Part shown: positions 49,320 through 61,379 of the stretch, piece by piece
How the letters are laid out: each line of letters starts with the position of its first letter
Numbering within the stretch: the first letter of the stretch is position 1
NCBI RefSeq assembly: GCF_032854445.1
Contig: NW_027018168.1
Span: forward strand, 1 to 64,000
Source of the DNA: Liolophura sinensis
Taxonomy: Eukaryota > Mollusca > Polyplacophora > Chitonida > Chitonidae
Length of the DNA stretch: 64,000 bases
Reading direction: 5' to 3'
Made by a program: the position numbers and the translations under genes
The notes under the pieces: model-generated
Seen by the model: the letters and a program-made list of their open reading frames with translations, nothing else
The model's database searches: none
Told to the model about the DNA's origin: nothing

Positions 49320-50417
49320 ATGCGCAATTGGGTCAGGCATCTCCAGGTGTTGAAAAATTGCAAATTTCCTTGGTTTCCATGGAGTAAGAGCCGTTGCTGG
49401 GCACGTGATTTTGACATAAATGATGATTCAATTGTGGCTACAGCCAAAAGTATTGGTCGGAGAGCAACGCGGTTTGCACCATTCGATTTCTCGTCACAAA
49501 ATACGTCGGATTAGCCTCTTACCAGCACGATTGGAGCATTTTTTTTACTTTTGGATTTTTGCCTGGTCCTTTTTGCTAATTGAAATCGGCTACATGTACT
49601 ATGTACAATCGCGACTGGTCATTACTATATTCAACTTTTGATTATAAGTTATGTGCCCTTCGGTAGCCCAGAAGATGTCAAATCTTTGGGCCAAGCCCAT
49701 TTAACTCACCCAGCAAATGTCTTACTTCTAAGTCGAAGATAAACTTAATCTCTTTATCTACATGTAGAAAAACCACACCATTTTTATATAAAAACCACAA
49801 GGTACTTGATACAGTCTGCTGTAAAAAGTACAATTGAACACTGACCAACATCAATAAGGTGCCAAAAGATGCGCAATTGGGTCAGGCATCTCCAGGTGTT
49901 GAAAAATTGGAAATTTCCTTGGTTTCCATGGAGTAAGAGCCGTTGCTGGGCACGTGATTTTGACATAAATGATGATTCAATTGTGGCTACAGCCAAAAGT
50001 ATTGGTCGGAGAGCAACGCGGTTTGCACCATTCGATTTCTCGTCACAAAATACGTCGGATTAGCCTCTTACCAGCACGATTGGAGCATTTTTTTTACTTT
50101 TGGATTTTTGCCTGGTCCTTTTTGCTAATTGAAATCGGCTACATGTACTATGTACAATCGCGACTGGTCATTACTATATTCAACTTTTGATTATAAGTTA
50201 TGTGCCCTTCGGTAGCCCAGAAGATGTCAAATCTTTGGGCCAAGCCCATTTAACTCACCCAGCAAATGTCTTACTTCTAAGTCGAAGATAAACTTAATCT
50301 CTTTATCTACATGTAGAAAAACCACACCATTTTTATATAAAAACCACAAGGTACTTGATACAGTCTGCTGTAAAAAGTACAATTGAACACTGACCAACAT
50401 CAATAAGGTGCCAAAAG
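49320..50417 (+). repeat. Adjacent duplicated monomer pair (549 bp each)
   Basis: Monomers 49320-49868 and 49869-50417 share ACGATTGGAGC, the T-rich TTTTTTTTAC and an extra T in CCTTTTTGC, which makes both 549 bp. A shared one-base insertion in adjacent copies is strong evidence for a recent tandem duplication. The same extra T occurs in monomer 38904, a possible relative, and near 59431. Confidence 0.82.
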
Positions 50418-51512
50418 ATGCGCAATTGGGTCAGGCATCTCCAGGTGTTGAAAAATTGGAAATTTCCTTGGTTTCCATGGAGTAAGAGCCGTTGCTGGGC
50501 ACGTGATTTTGACATAAATGATGATTCAATTGTGGCTACAGCCAAAAGTATTGATCGGAGAGCAACGCGGTTTGCACCATTCGACTTCTCGTCACAAAAT
50601 ACGTCAGATTAGCCTCTTACCAGCAGCATTGGAACATGTTTTCCACTTTTGGATTTTTGCCTGGTCCTTTTGCTAATTGAAATCGGCTACATGTACTATG
50701 TACAATCGCGACTGGTCATTACTATATTCAACTTTTGATTATAAGTTATGTGCCCTTCGGTAGCCCAGAAGATGTCAAATCTTTGGGCCAAGCCCATTTA
50801 ACTCACCCAGCAAATGTCTTACTTCTAAGTCGAAGATAAACTTAATCTCTTTATCTACATGTAGAAAAACCACACCATTTTTATATAAAAACCACAAGGT
50901 ACTTGATACAGTCTGCTGTAAAAAGTACAATTGAACACTGACCCACATCAATAAGGTGCCAAAAGATGCGCAATTGGGTCAGGCATCTCCAGGTGTTGAA
51001 AAATTGGAAATTTCCTTGGTTTCCATGGAGTAAGAGCCGTTGCTGGGCACGTGATTTTGACATAAATGATGATTCAATTGTGGCTACAGCCAAAAGTATT
51101 GATCGGAGAGCAACGCGGTTTGCACCATTCGACTTCTCGTCACAAAATACGTCAGATTAGCCTCTTACCAGCAGCATTGGAACATGTTTTCCACTTTTGG
51201 ATTTTTGCCTGGTCCTTTTGCTAATTGAAATCGGCTACATGTACTATGTACAATCGCGACTGGTCATTACTATATTCAACTTTTGATTATAAGTTATGTG
51301 CCCTTCGGTAGCCCAGAAGACGTCAAATCTTTGGGCCAAGCCCATTTAACTCACCCAGCAAATGTCTTACTTCTAAGTCGAAGATAAACTCAATGTCTTT
51401 ATCTACATGTAGAAAAACCACACCATTTTTATATAAAAACCACAAGGTACTTGATACAGTCTGCTGTAAAAAGTACAATGAACACTGACCCACATCAATA
51501 AGGTGCCAAAAG
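50418..51512 (+). repeat. Adjacent duplicated monomer pair with TTGATCGG
   Basis: Monomers 50418 and 50966 both have TTGATCGG in place of TTGGTCGG and carry three of the four haplotype changes (TTCGACTTC, GTCAGATT, ACATGTTTTCC) but not GAGTAACG. TTGATCGG is not seen elsewhere in the window, so the pair arose by local duplication after a recombination or back-change at the first position of the haplotype. Confidence 0.82.
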
Positions 51513-54253
51513 ATGCGCAATTGGGTCAGGCATCTCCAGGTGTTGAAAAATTGGAAATTTCCTTGGTTTCCATGGAGTAAGAGCCGTTGCTGGCACGTGA
51601 TTTTGACATAAATGATGATTCAATTGTGGCTACAGCCAAAAGTATTGGTCGGAGAGCAACGCGGTTTGCACCATTCGATTTCTCGTCACAAAATACGTCG
51701 GATTAGCCTCTTACCAGCAGCATTGGAACATTTTTTCCACTTTTGGATTTTTGCCTGGTCCTTTTGCTAATTGAAATCGGCTACATGTACTATGTACAAT
51801 CGCGACTGGTCATTACTATATTCATCTTTTGATTATAAGTTATGTGCCCTTCGGTAGCCCAGAAGATGTCAAATCTTTGGGCCAAGCCCATTTAACTCAC
51901 CCAGCAAATGTCTTACTTCTAAGTCGAAGATAAACTCAATGTCTTTATCTACATGTAGAAAAACCACACCATTTTTATATAAAAAACACAAGGTACTTGA
52001 TACAGTCTGCTGTAAAAAGTACAATTGAACACTGACCCACATCAATAAGGTGCCAAAAGATGCGCAATTGGGTCAGGCATCTCCAGGTGTTGAAAAATTG
52101 GAAATTTCGCTTGGTTTCCATGGAGTAAGAGCCGTTGCTGGGCACGTGATTTTGACATAAATGATGATTCAATTGTGGCTACAGCCAAAAGTATTGGTCG
52201 GAGAGCAACGCGGTTTGCACCATTCGATTTCTCGTCACAAAATACGTCGGATTAGCCTCTTACCAGCAGCATTGGAACATTTTTTCCACTTTTGGATTTT
52301 TGCCTGGTCCTTTTGCTAATTGAAATCGGCTACATGTACTATGTACAATCGCGACTGGTCATTACTATATTCATCTTTTGATTATAAGTTATGTGCCCTT
52401 CGGTAGCCCAGAAGATGTCAAATCTTTGGGCCAAGCCCATTTAACTCACCCAGCAAATGTCTTACTTCTAAGTCGAAGATAATCTTAATCTCTTTATCTA
52501 CATGTAGAAAAACCACACCATTTTTATATAAAAACCACAAGGTACTTGATACAGTCTGCTGTAAAAAAATACAATTGAACACTGACCCACATCAATAAGG
52601 TGCCAAAAGATGCGCAATTGGGTCAGGCATCTCCAGGTGTTGAAAAATTGCAAATTTCCTTGGTTTCCATGGAGTAAGAGCCGTTGCTGGGCACGTGATT
52701 TTGACATAAATGATGATTCAATTGTGGCTACAGCCAAAAGTATTGGTCGGAGAGCAACGCGGTTTGCACCATTCGATTTCTCGTCACAAAATACGTCGGA
52801 TTAGCCTCTTACCAGCAGCATTGGAACATTTTTTCCACTTTTGGATTTTTGCCTGGTCCTTTTGCTAATTGAAATCGGCTACATGTACTATGTACAATCG
52901 CGACTGGTCATTACTATATTCAACTTTTGATTATAAGTTATGTGCCCTTTGGTAGCCCAGAAGATGTCAAATCTTTGGGCCAAGCCCATTTAACTCACCC
53001 AGCAAATGTCTTACTTCTAAGTCGAAGATAAACTCAATGTCTTTATCTACATGTAGAAAAACCACACCATTTTTATATAAAAAACACAAGGTACTTGATA
53101 CAGTCTGCTGTAAAAAGTACAATTGAACACTGACCCACATCAATAAGGTGCCAAAAGATGCGCAATTGGGTCAGGCATCTCCAGCTGTTGAAAAATTGGA
53201 AATTTCCTTGGTTTCCATGGAGTAAGAGCCGTTGCTGGGCACGTGATTTTGACATAAATGATGATTCAATTGTGGCTACAGCCAAAAGTATTGGTCGGAG
53301 AGCAACGCGGTTTGCACCATTCGATTTCTCGTCACAAAATACGTCGGATTAGCCTCTTACCAGCAGCATTGGAACATTTTTTCCACTTTTGGATTTTTGC
53401 CTGGTCCTTTTGCTAATTGAAATCGGCTACATGTACTATGTACAATCGCGACTGGTCATTACTATATTCAACTTTTGATTATAAGTTATGTGCCCTTCGG
53501 TAGCCCAGAAGATGTCAAATCTTTGGGCCAAGCCCATTTAACTCACCCAGCAAATGTCTTACTTCTAAGTCGAAGATAAACTTAATCTCTTTATCTACAT
53601 GTAGAAAAACCACACCATTTTTATATAAAAAACACAAGGTACTTGATACAGTCTGCTGTAAAAAGTACAATTGAACACTGACCCACATCAATAAGGTGCC
53701 AAAAGATGCGCAATTGGGTCAGGCATCTCCAGGTGTTGAAAAATTGGAAATTTCCTTGGTTTCCATGGAGTAAGAGCCGTTGCTGGGCACGTGATTTTGA
53801 CATAATTGATGATTCAATTGTGGCTACAGCCAAAAGTATTGGTCGGAGAGCAACGCGGTTTGCACCATTCGATTTCTCGTCACAAAATACGTCGGATTAG
53901 CCTCTTACCAGCAGCATTGGAACATTTTTTCCACTTTTGGATTTTTGCCTGGTCCTTTTGCTAATTGAAATCGGCTACATGTACTATGTACAATCGCGAC
54001 TGGTCATTACTATATTCATCTTTTGATTATAAGTTATGTGCCCTTCGGTAGCCCAGAAGATGTCAAATCTTTGGGCCAAGCCCATTTAACTCACCCAGCA
54101 AATGTCTTACTTCTAAGTCGAAGATAAACTCAATGTCTTTATCTACATGTAGAAAAACCACACCATTTTTATATAAAAAACACAAGGTACTTGATACAGT
54201 CTGCTGTAAAAAGTACAATTGAACACTGACCCACATCAATAAGGTGCCAAAAG
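51513..54253 (+). repeat. Transition block; start of the TTCATCTTTTG variant family
   Basis: Monomers start at 51513, 52060, 52610, 53158 and 53706. TTCATCTTTTG in place of TTCAACTTTTG first appears near 51822 and recurs near 52371, 54016, 54564, 55660, 56207, 56757, 58401 and 61691, but not to the left. ATAATTGATG in place of ATAAATGATG first appears near 53801. A few one-base indels lie at 51478, 51592, 52110 and 52562. No gene is seen. Confidence 0.8.
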
Positions 54254-55898
54254 ATGCGCAATTGGGTCAGGCATCTCCAGCTGTTGAAAAATTGGAAATT
54301 TCCTTGGTTTCCATGGAGTAAGAGCCGTTGCTGGGCACGTGATTTTGACATAAATGATGATTCAATTGTGGCTACAGCCAAAAGTATTGGTCGGAGAGCA
54401 GCGCGGTTTGCACCATTCGATTTCTCGTCACAAAATACGTCGGATTAGCCTCTTACCAGCAGCATTGGAACATTTTTTCCACTTTTGGATATTTGCCTGG
54501 TCCTTTTGCTAATTGAAATCGGCTACATGTACTATGTACAATCGCGACTGGTCATTACTATATTCATCTTTTGATTATAAGTTATGTGCCCTTCGGTAGC
54601 CCAGAAGATGTCAAATCTTTGGGCCAAGCCCATTTAACTCACCCAGCAAATGTCTTACTTCTAAGTCGAAGATAAACTTAATCTCTTTATCTACATGTAG
54701 AAAAACCACACCATTTTTATATAAAAACCACAAGGTACTTGATACAGTCTGCTGTAAAAAGTACAATTGAACACTGACCCACATCAATAAGGTGCCAAAA
54801 GATGCGCAATTGGGTCAGGCATCTCCAGCTGTTGAAAAATTGCAAATTTCCTTGGTTTCCATGGAGTAAGAGCCGTTGCTGGGCACGTGATTTTGACATA
54901 ATTGATGATTCAATTGTGGCTACAGCCAAAAGTATTGCTCGGAGAGCAACGCGGTTTGCACCATTCGATTTCTCGTCACAAAATACGTCAGATTAGCCTC
55001 TTACCAGCAGCATTGGAACATTTTTTCCACTTTTGGATATTTGCCTGGTCCTTTTGCTAATTGAAATCGGCTACATGTACTATGTACAATCGCGACTGGT
55101 CATTACTATATTCAACTTTTGATTATAAGTTATGTGCCCTTCGGTAGCCCAGAAGATGTCAAATCTTTGGGCCAAGCCCATTTAACTCACCCAGCAAATG
55201 TCTTACTTCTAAGTCGAAGATAAACTTAATCTCTTTATCTACATGTAGAAAAACCACACCATTTTTATATAAAAAACACAAGGTACTTGATACAGTCTGC
55301 TGTAAAAAGTACAATTGAACACTGACCCACATCAATAAGGTGCCAAAAGATGCGCAATTGGGTCAGGCATCTCCAGGTGTTGAAAAATTGGAAATTTCCT
55401 TGGTTTCCATGGAGTAAGAGCCGTTGCTGGGCACGTGATTTTGACATAAATGATGATTCAATTGTGGCTACAGCCAAAAGTATTGGTCGGAGAGCAACGC
55501 GGTTTGCACCATTCGATTTCTCGTCACAAAATACGTCGGATTAGCCTCTTACCAGCAGCATTGGAACATTTTTTCCACTTTTGGATTTTTGCCTGGTCCT
55601 TTTGCTAATTGAAATCGGCTACATGTACTATGTACAATCGCGACTGGTCATTACTATATTCATCTTTTGATTATAAGTTATGTGCCCTTCGGTAGCCCAG
55701 AAGATGTCAAATCTTTGGGCCAAGCCCATTTAACTCACCCAGCAAATGTCTTACTTCTAAGTCGAAGATAAACTCAATGTCTTTATCTACATGTAGAAAA
55801 ACCACACCATTTTTATATAAAAAACACAAGGTACTTGATACAGTCTGCCTGTAAAAAGTACAATTGAACACTGACCCACATCAATAAGGTGCCAAAAG
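54254..55898 (+). repeat. Three-monomer higher-order unit, copy 1
   Basis: Order is 54254 (GAGCAGCGCGG near 54399), 54802 (ATAATTGATG and TTGCTCGG near 54936) and 55350 (neither marker). GGATATTTGCC in place of GGATTTTTGCC occurs in the first two slots. The two markers repeat 1644-1645 bp downstream. Confidence 0.75.
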
Positions 55899-57542
55899 AT
55901 GCGCAATTGGGTCAGGCATCTCCAGCTGTTGAAAAATTGCAAATTTCCTTGGTTTCCATGGAGTAAGAGCCGTTGCTGGGCACGTGATTTTGACATAAAT
56001 GATGATTCAATTGTGGCTACAGCCAAAAGTATTGGTCGGAGAGCAGCGCGGTTTGCACCATTCGATTTCTCGTCACAAAATACGTCGGATTAGCCTCTTA
56101 CCAGCAGCATTGGAACATTTTTTCCACTTTTGGATATTTGCCTGGTCCTTTTGCTAATTGAAATCGGCTACATGTACTATGTACAATCGCGACTGGTCAT
56201 TACTATATTCATCTTTGGATTATAAGTTATGTGCCCTTCGGTAGCCCAGAAGACGTCAAATCTTTGGGCCAAGCCCATTTAACTCACCCAGCAAATGTCT
56301 TACTTCTAAGTCGAAGATAAACTTAATCTCTTTATCTACATGTAGAAAAACCACACCATTTTTATATAAAAACCACAAGGTACTTGATACAGTCTGCTGT
56401 AAAAAGTACAATTGAACACTGACCCACATCAATAAGGTGCCAAAAGATGCGCAATTGGGTCAGGCATCTCCAGCTGTTGAAAAATTGCAAATTTCCTTGG
56501 TTTCCATGGAGTAAGAGCCGTTGCTGGGCACGTGATTTTGACATAATTGATGATTCAATTGTGGCTACAGCCAAAAGTATTGCTCGGAGAGCAACGCGGT
56601 TTGCACCATTCGATTTCTCGTCACAAAATACGTCAGATTAGCCTCTTACCAGCAGCATTGGAACATTTTTTCCACTTTTGGATATTTGCCTGGTCCTTTT
56701 GCTAATTGAAATCGGCTACATGTACTATGTACAATCGCGACTGGTCATTACTATATTCATCTTTTGATTATAAGTTATGTGCCCTTCGGTAGCCCAGAAG
56801 ATGTCAAATCTTTGGGCCAAGCCCATTTAACTCACCCAGCAAATGTCTTACTTCTAAGTCGAAGATAAACTTAATCTCTTTATCTACATGTAGAAAAACC
56901 ACACCATTCTTATATAAAAAACACAAGGTACTTGATACAGTCTGCTGTAAAAAGTACAATTGAACACTGACCCACATCAATAAGGTGCCAAAAGATGCGC
57001 AATTGGGTCAGGCATCTCCAGCTGTTGAAAAATTGCAAATTTCCTTGGTTTCCATGGAGTAAGAGCCGTTGCTGGGCACGTGATTTTGACATAAATGATG
57101 ATTCAATTGTGGCTACAGCCAAAAGTATTGGTCGGAGAGCAACGCGGTTTGCACCATTCGATTTCTCGTCACAAAATACGTCGGATTAGCCTCTTACCAG
57201 CAGCATTGGAACATTTTTTCCACTTTTGGATTTTTGCCTGGTCCTTTTGCTAATTGAAATCGGCTACATGTACTATGTACAATCGCGACTGGTCATTACT
57301 ATATTCAACTTTTGATTATAAGTTATGTGCCCTTCGGTAGCCCAGAAGATGTCAAATCTTTGGGCCAAGCCCATTTAACTCACCCAGCAAATGTCTTACT
57401 TCTAAGTCGAAGATAAACTCAATGTCTTTATCTACATGTAGAAAAACCACACCATTTTTATATAAAAAACACAAGGTACTTGATACAGTCTGCTGTAAAA
57501 AGTACAATTGAACACTGACCCACATCAATAAGGTGCCAAAAG
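55899..57542 (+). repeat. Three-monomer higher-order unit, copy 2
   Basis: Order is 55899 (GAGCAGCGCGG near 56043), 56447 (ATAATTGATG and TTGCTCGG near 56581) and 56995 (neither marker). Slots one and two again carry GGATATTTGCC. Spacing to copy 1 is 1645 bp for both markers, giving a clean trimer. Confidence 0.75.
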
Positions 57543-59187
57543 ATGCGCAATTGGGTCAGGCATCTCCAGCTGTTGAAAAATTGCAAATTTCCTTGGTTTC
57601 CATGGAGTAAGAGCCGTTGCTGGGCACGTGATTTTGACATAAATGATGATTCAATTGTGGCTACAGCCAAAAGTATTGGTCGGAGAGCAGCGCGGTTTGC
57701 ACCATTCGATTTCTCGTCACAAAATACGTCGGATTAGCCCTCTTACCAGCACGATTGGAGCATTTTTTTTACTTTTGGATTTTTGCCTGGTCCTTTTGCT
57801 AATTGAAATCGGCTACATGTACTATGTACCATCGCGACTGGTCATTACTATATTCAACTTTTGATTATAAGTTATGTGCCCTTCGGTAGCCCAGAAGACG
57901 TCAAATCTTTGGGCCAAGCCCATTTAACTCACCCAGCAAATGTCTTACTTCTAAGTCGAAGATAAACTCAATGTCTTTATCTACATGTAGAAAAACCACA
58001 CCATTTTTATATAAAAAACACAAGGTACTTGATACAGTCTGCTGTAAAAAGTACAATTGAACACTGACCCACATCAATAAGGTGCCAAAAGATGCGCAAT
58101 TGGGCCAGGCATCTCCAGGTGTTGAAAAATTGTAAATTTCCTTGGTTTCCATGGAGTAAGAGCCGTTGCTGGGCACGTGATTTTGACATAATTGATGATT
58201 CAATTGTGGCTACAGCCAAAAGTATTGCTCGGAGAGCAACGCGGTTTGCACCATTCGATTTCTCGTCACAAAATACGTCGGATTAGCCTCTTACCAGCAG
58301 CATTGGAACATTTTTTCCACTTTTGGATATTTGCCTGGTCCTTTTGCTAATTGAAATCGGCTACATGTACTATGTACAATCGCGACTGGTCATTACTATA
58401 TTCATCTTTTGATTATAAGTTATGTGCCCTTCGGTAGCCCAGAAGATGTCAAATCTTTGGGCCAAGCCCATTTAACTCACCCAGCAAATGTCTTACTTCT
58501 AAGTCGAAGATAAACTTAATCTCTTTATCTACATGTAGAAAAACCACACCATTTTTATATAAAAACCACAAGGTACTTGATACAGTCTGCTGTAAAAAGT
58601 ACAATTGAACACTGACCCACATCAATAAGGTGCCAAAAGATGCGCAATTGGGTCAGGCATCTCCAGGTGTTGAAAAATTGCAAATTTCCTTGGTTTCCAT
58701 GGAGTAAGAGCCGTTGCTGGGCACGTGATTTTGACATAATTGATGATTCAATTGTGGCTACAGCCAAAAGTATTGCTCGGAGAGCAACGCGGTTTGCACC
58801 ATTCGATTTCTCGTCACAAAATACGTCGGATTAGCCTCTTACCAGCAGCATTGGAACATTTTTTCCACTTTTGGATTTTTGCCTGGTCCTTTTGCTAATT
58901 GAAATCGGCTACATGTACTATGTACAATCGCGACTGGTCATTACTATATTCAACTTTTGATTATAAGTTATGTGCCCTTCGGTAGCCCAGAAGACGTCAA
59001 ATCTTTGGGCCAAGCCCATTTAACTCACCCAGCAAATGTCTTACTTCTAAGTCGAAGATAAACTCAATGTCTTTATCTACATGTAGAAAAACCACACCAT
59101 TTTTATATAAAAAACACAAGGTACTTGATACAGTCTGCTGTTAAAAGTACAATTGAACACTGACCCACATCAATAAGGTGCCAAAAG
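57543..59187 (+). repeat. Three-monomer higher-order unit, copy 3 (diverged)
   Basis: Order is 57543 (GAGCAGCGCGG near 57688), 58092 (TTGCTCGG near 58226) and 58640 (also TTGCTCGG, near 58774, where earlier copies have none). Slot one carries ACGATTGGAGC and TGTACCATCG instead of the GGATATTTGCC form. Monomer 58092 also has GGGCCAGG and TTGTAAATTTCC, a combination repeated exactly six monomers on, at 61380. Confidence 0.68.
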
Positions 59188-59736
59188 ATGCGCAGTTGGG
59201 CCAGGCATCTCCAGGTGTTGAAAAATTGCAAATTTCCTTGGTTTCCATGGAGTAAGAGCCGTTGCTGGGCACGTGATTTTGGGATAATTGATGATTCAAT
59301 TGTGGCTACAGCCAAAAGTATTGGTCGGAGAGCAACGCGGTTTGCACCATTCGATTTCTCGTCACAAAATACGTCGGATTAGCCTCTTACCAGCAGCATT
59401 GGAACATTTTTTCCACTTTTGCATTTTTGCCTGGTCCTTTTTGCTAATTGAAATCGGCTACATGTACTATGTACAATCGCGACTGGTCATTACTATATTC
59501 AACTTTTGATTATAAGTTATGTGCCCTTCGGTAGCCCAGAAGATGTCAAATCTTTGGGCCAAGCCCATTTAACTCACCCAGCAAATGTCTTACTTCTAAG
59601 TCGAAGATAAACTCAATGTCTTTATCTACATGTAGAAAAACCACACCATTTTTATATAAAAAACACAAGGTACTTGATACAGTCTGCTGTAAAAAGTACA
59701 ATTGAACACTGACCCACATCAATAAGGTGCCAAAAG
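59188..59736 (+). repeat. Locally mutated monomer
   Basis: This copy accumulates private changes: GCGCAGTTGGGCC, TTTTGGGATAATTG near 59277-59287, TTTTGCATTTTTGCC near 59418, an extra T in CCTTTTTGC, and CTGTTAAAAG just before it near 59140. It combines ATAATTGATG with TTGGTCGG and so looks like a mosaic of the trimer family and ordinary monomers. Confidence 0.8.
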
Positions 59737-61379
59737 ATGCGCAATTGGGTCAGGCATCTCCAGCTGTTGAAAAATTGCAAATTTCCTTGGTTTCCATGGA
59801 GTAAGAGCCGTTGCTGGGCACGTGATTTTGACATAAATGATGATTCAATTGTGGCTACAGCCAAAAGTATTGGTCGGAGAGCAACGCGGTTTGCACCATT
59901 CGATTTCTCGTCACAAAATACGTCGGATTAGCCTCTTACCAGCACGATTGGAGCATTTTTTTTACTTTTGGATTTTTGCCTGGTCCTTTTGCTAATTGAA
60001 ATCGGCTACATGTACTATGTACCATCGCGACTGGTCATTACTATATTCAACTTTTGATTATAAGTTATGTGCCCTTCGGTAGCCCAGAAGACGTCAAATC
60101 TTTGGGCCAAGCCCATTTAACTCACCCAGCAAATGTCTTACTTCTAAGTCGAAGATAAACTCAATGTCTTTATCTACATGTAGAAAAACCACACCATTTT
60201 TATATAAAAAACACAAGGTACTTGATACAGTCTGCTGTAAAAAGTACAATTGAACACTGACCCACATCAATAAGGTGCCAAAAGATGCGCAATTGGGTCA
60301 GGCATCTCCAGCTGTTGAAAAATTGCAAATTTCCTTGGTTTCCATGGAGTAAGAGCCGTTGCTGGGCACGTGATTTTGACATAAATGATGATTCAATTGT
60401 GGCTACAGCCAAAAGTATTGGTCGGAGAGCAACGCGGTTTGCACCATTCGATTTCTCGTCACAAAATACGTCGGATTAGCCTCTTACCAGCACGATTGGA
60501 GCATTTTTTTTACTTTTGGATTTTTGCCTGGTCCTTTTGCTAATTGAAATCGGCTACATGTACTATGTACCATCGCGACTGGTCATTACTATATTCAACT
60601 TTTGATTATAAGTTATGTGCCCTTCGGTAGCCCAGAAGACGTCAAATCTTTGGGCCAAGCCCATTTCACTCACCCAGCAAATGTCTTACTTCTAAGTCGA
60701 AGATAAACTTAATCTCTTTATCTACATGTAGAAAAACCACACCATTTTTATATAAAAACCACAAGGTACTTGATACAGTCTGCTGTAAAAAGTACAATTG
60801 AACACTGACCCACATCAATAAGGTGCCAAAAGATGCGCAATTGGGTCAGGCATCTCCAGCTGTTGAAAAATTGCAAATTTCCTTGGTTTCCATGGAGTAA
60901 GAGCCGTTGCTGGGCACGTGATTTTGACATAAATGATGATTCAATTGTGGCTACAGCCAAAAGTATTGGTCGGAGAGCAACGCGGTTTGCACCATTCGAT
61001 TTCTCGTCACAAAATACGTCGGATTAGCCTCTTACCAGCACGATTGGAGGCATTTTTTTTACTTTTGGATTTTTGCCTGGTCCTTTTGCTAATTGAAATC
61101 GGCTACATGTACTATGTACCATCGCGACTGTTCATTACTATATTCAACTTTTGATTATAAGTTATGTGCCCTTCGGTAGCCCAGAAGACGTCAAATCTTT
61201 GGGCCAAGCCCATTTAACTCACCCAGCAAATGTCTACTTCTAAGTCGAAGATAAACTCAATGTCTTTATCTACATGTAGAAAAACCACACCATTTTTATA
61301 TAAAAACACAAGGTACTTGATACAGTCTGCTGTAAAAAGTACAATTGAACACTGACCCACATCAATAAGGTGCCAAAAG
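59737..61379 (+). repeat. Three near-identical consecutive monomers
   Basis: Monomers 59737, 60285 and 60833 share GCTGTT, TTGCAAAT, ACGATTGGAGC (the third with one extra G), TTTTTTTTAC, TGTACCATCG and GACGTC, and differ by only a few bases. They look like a recent monomer-by-monomer amplification. Small changes in the third (GGAGGC near 61049, CTGTTCATTAC near 61130, GTCTACTTC near 61234) begin the indel-rich end of the window. Confidence 0.82.
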
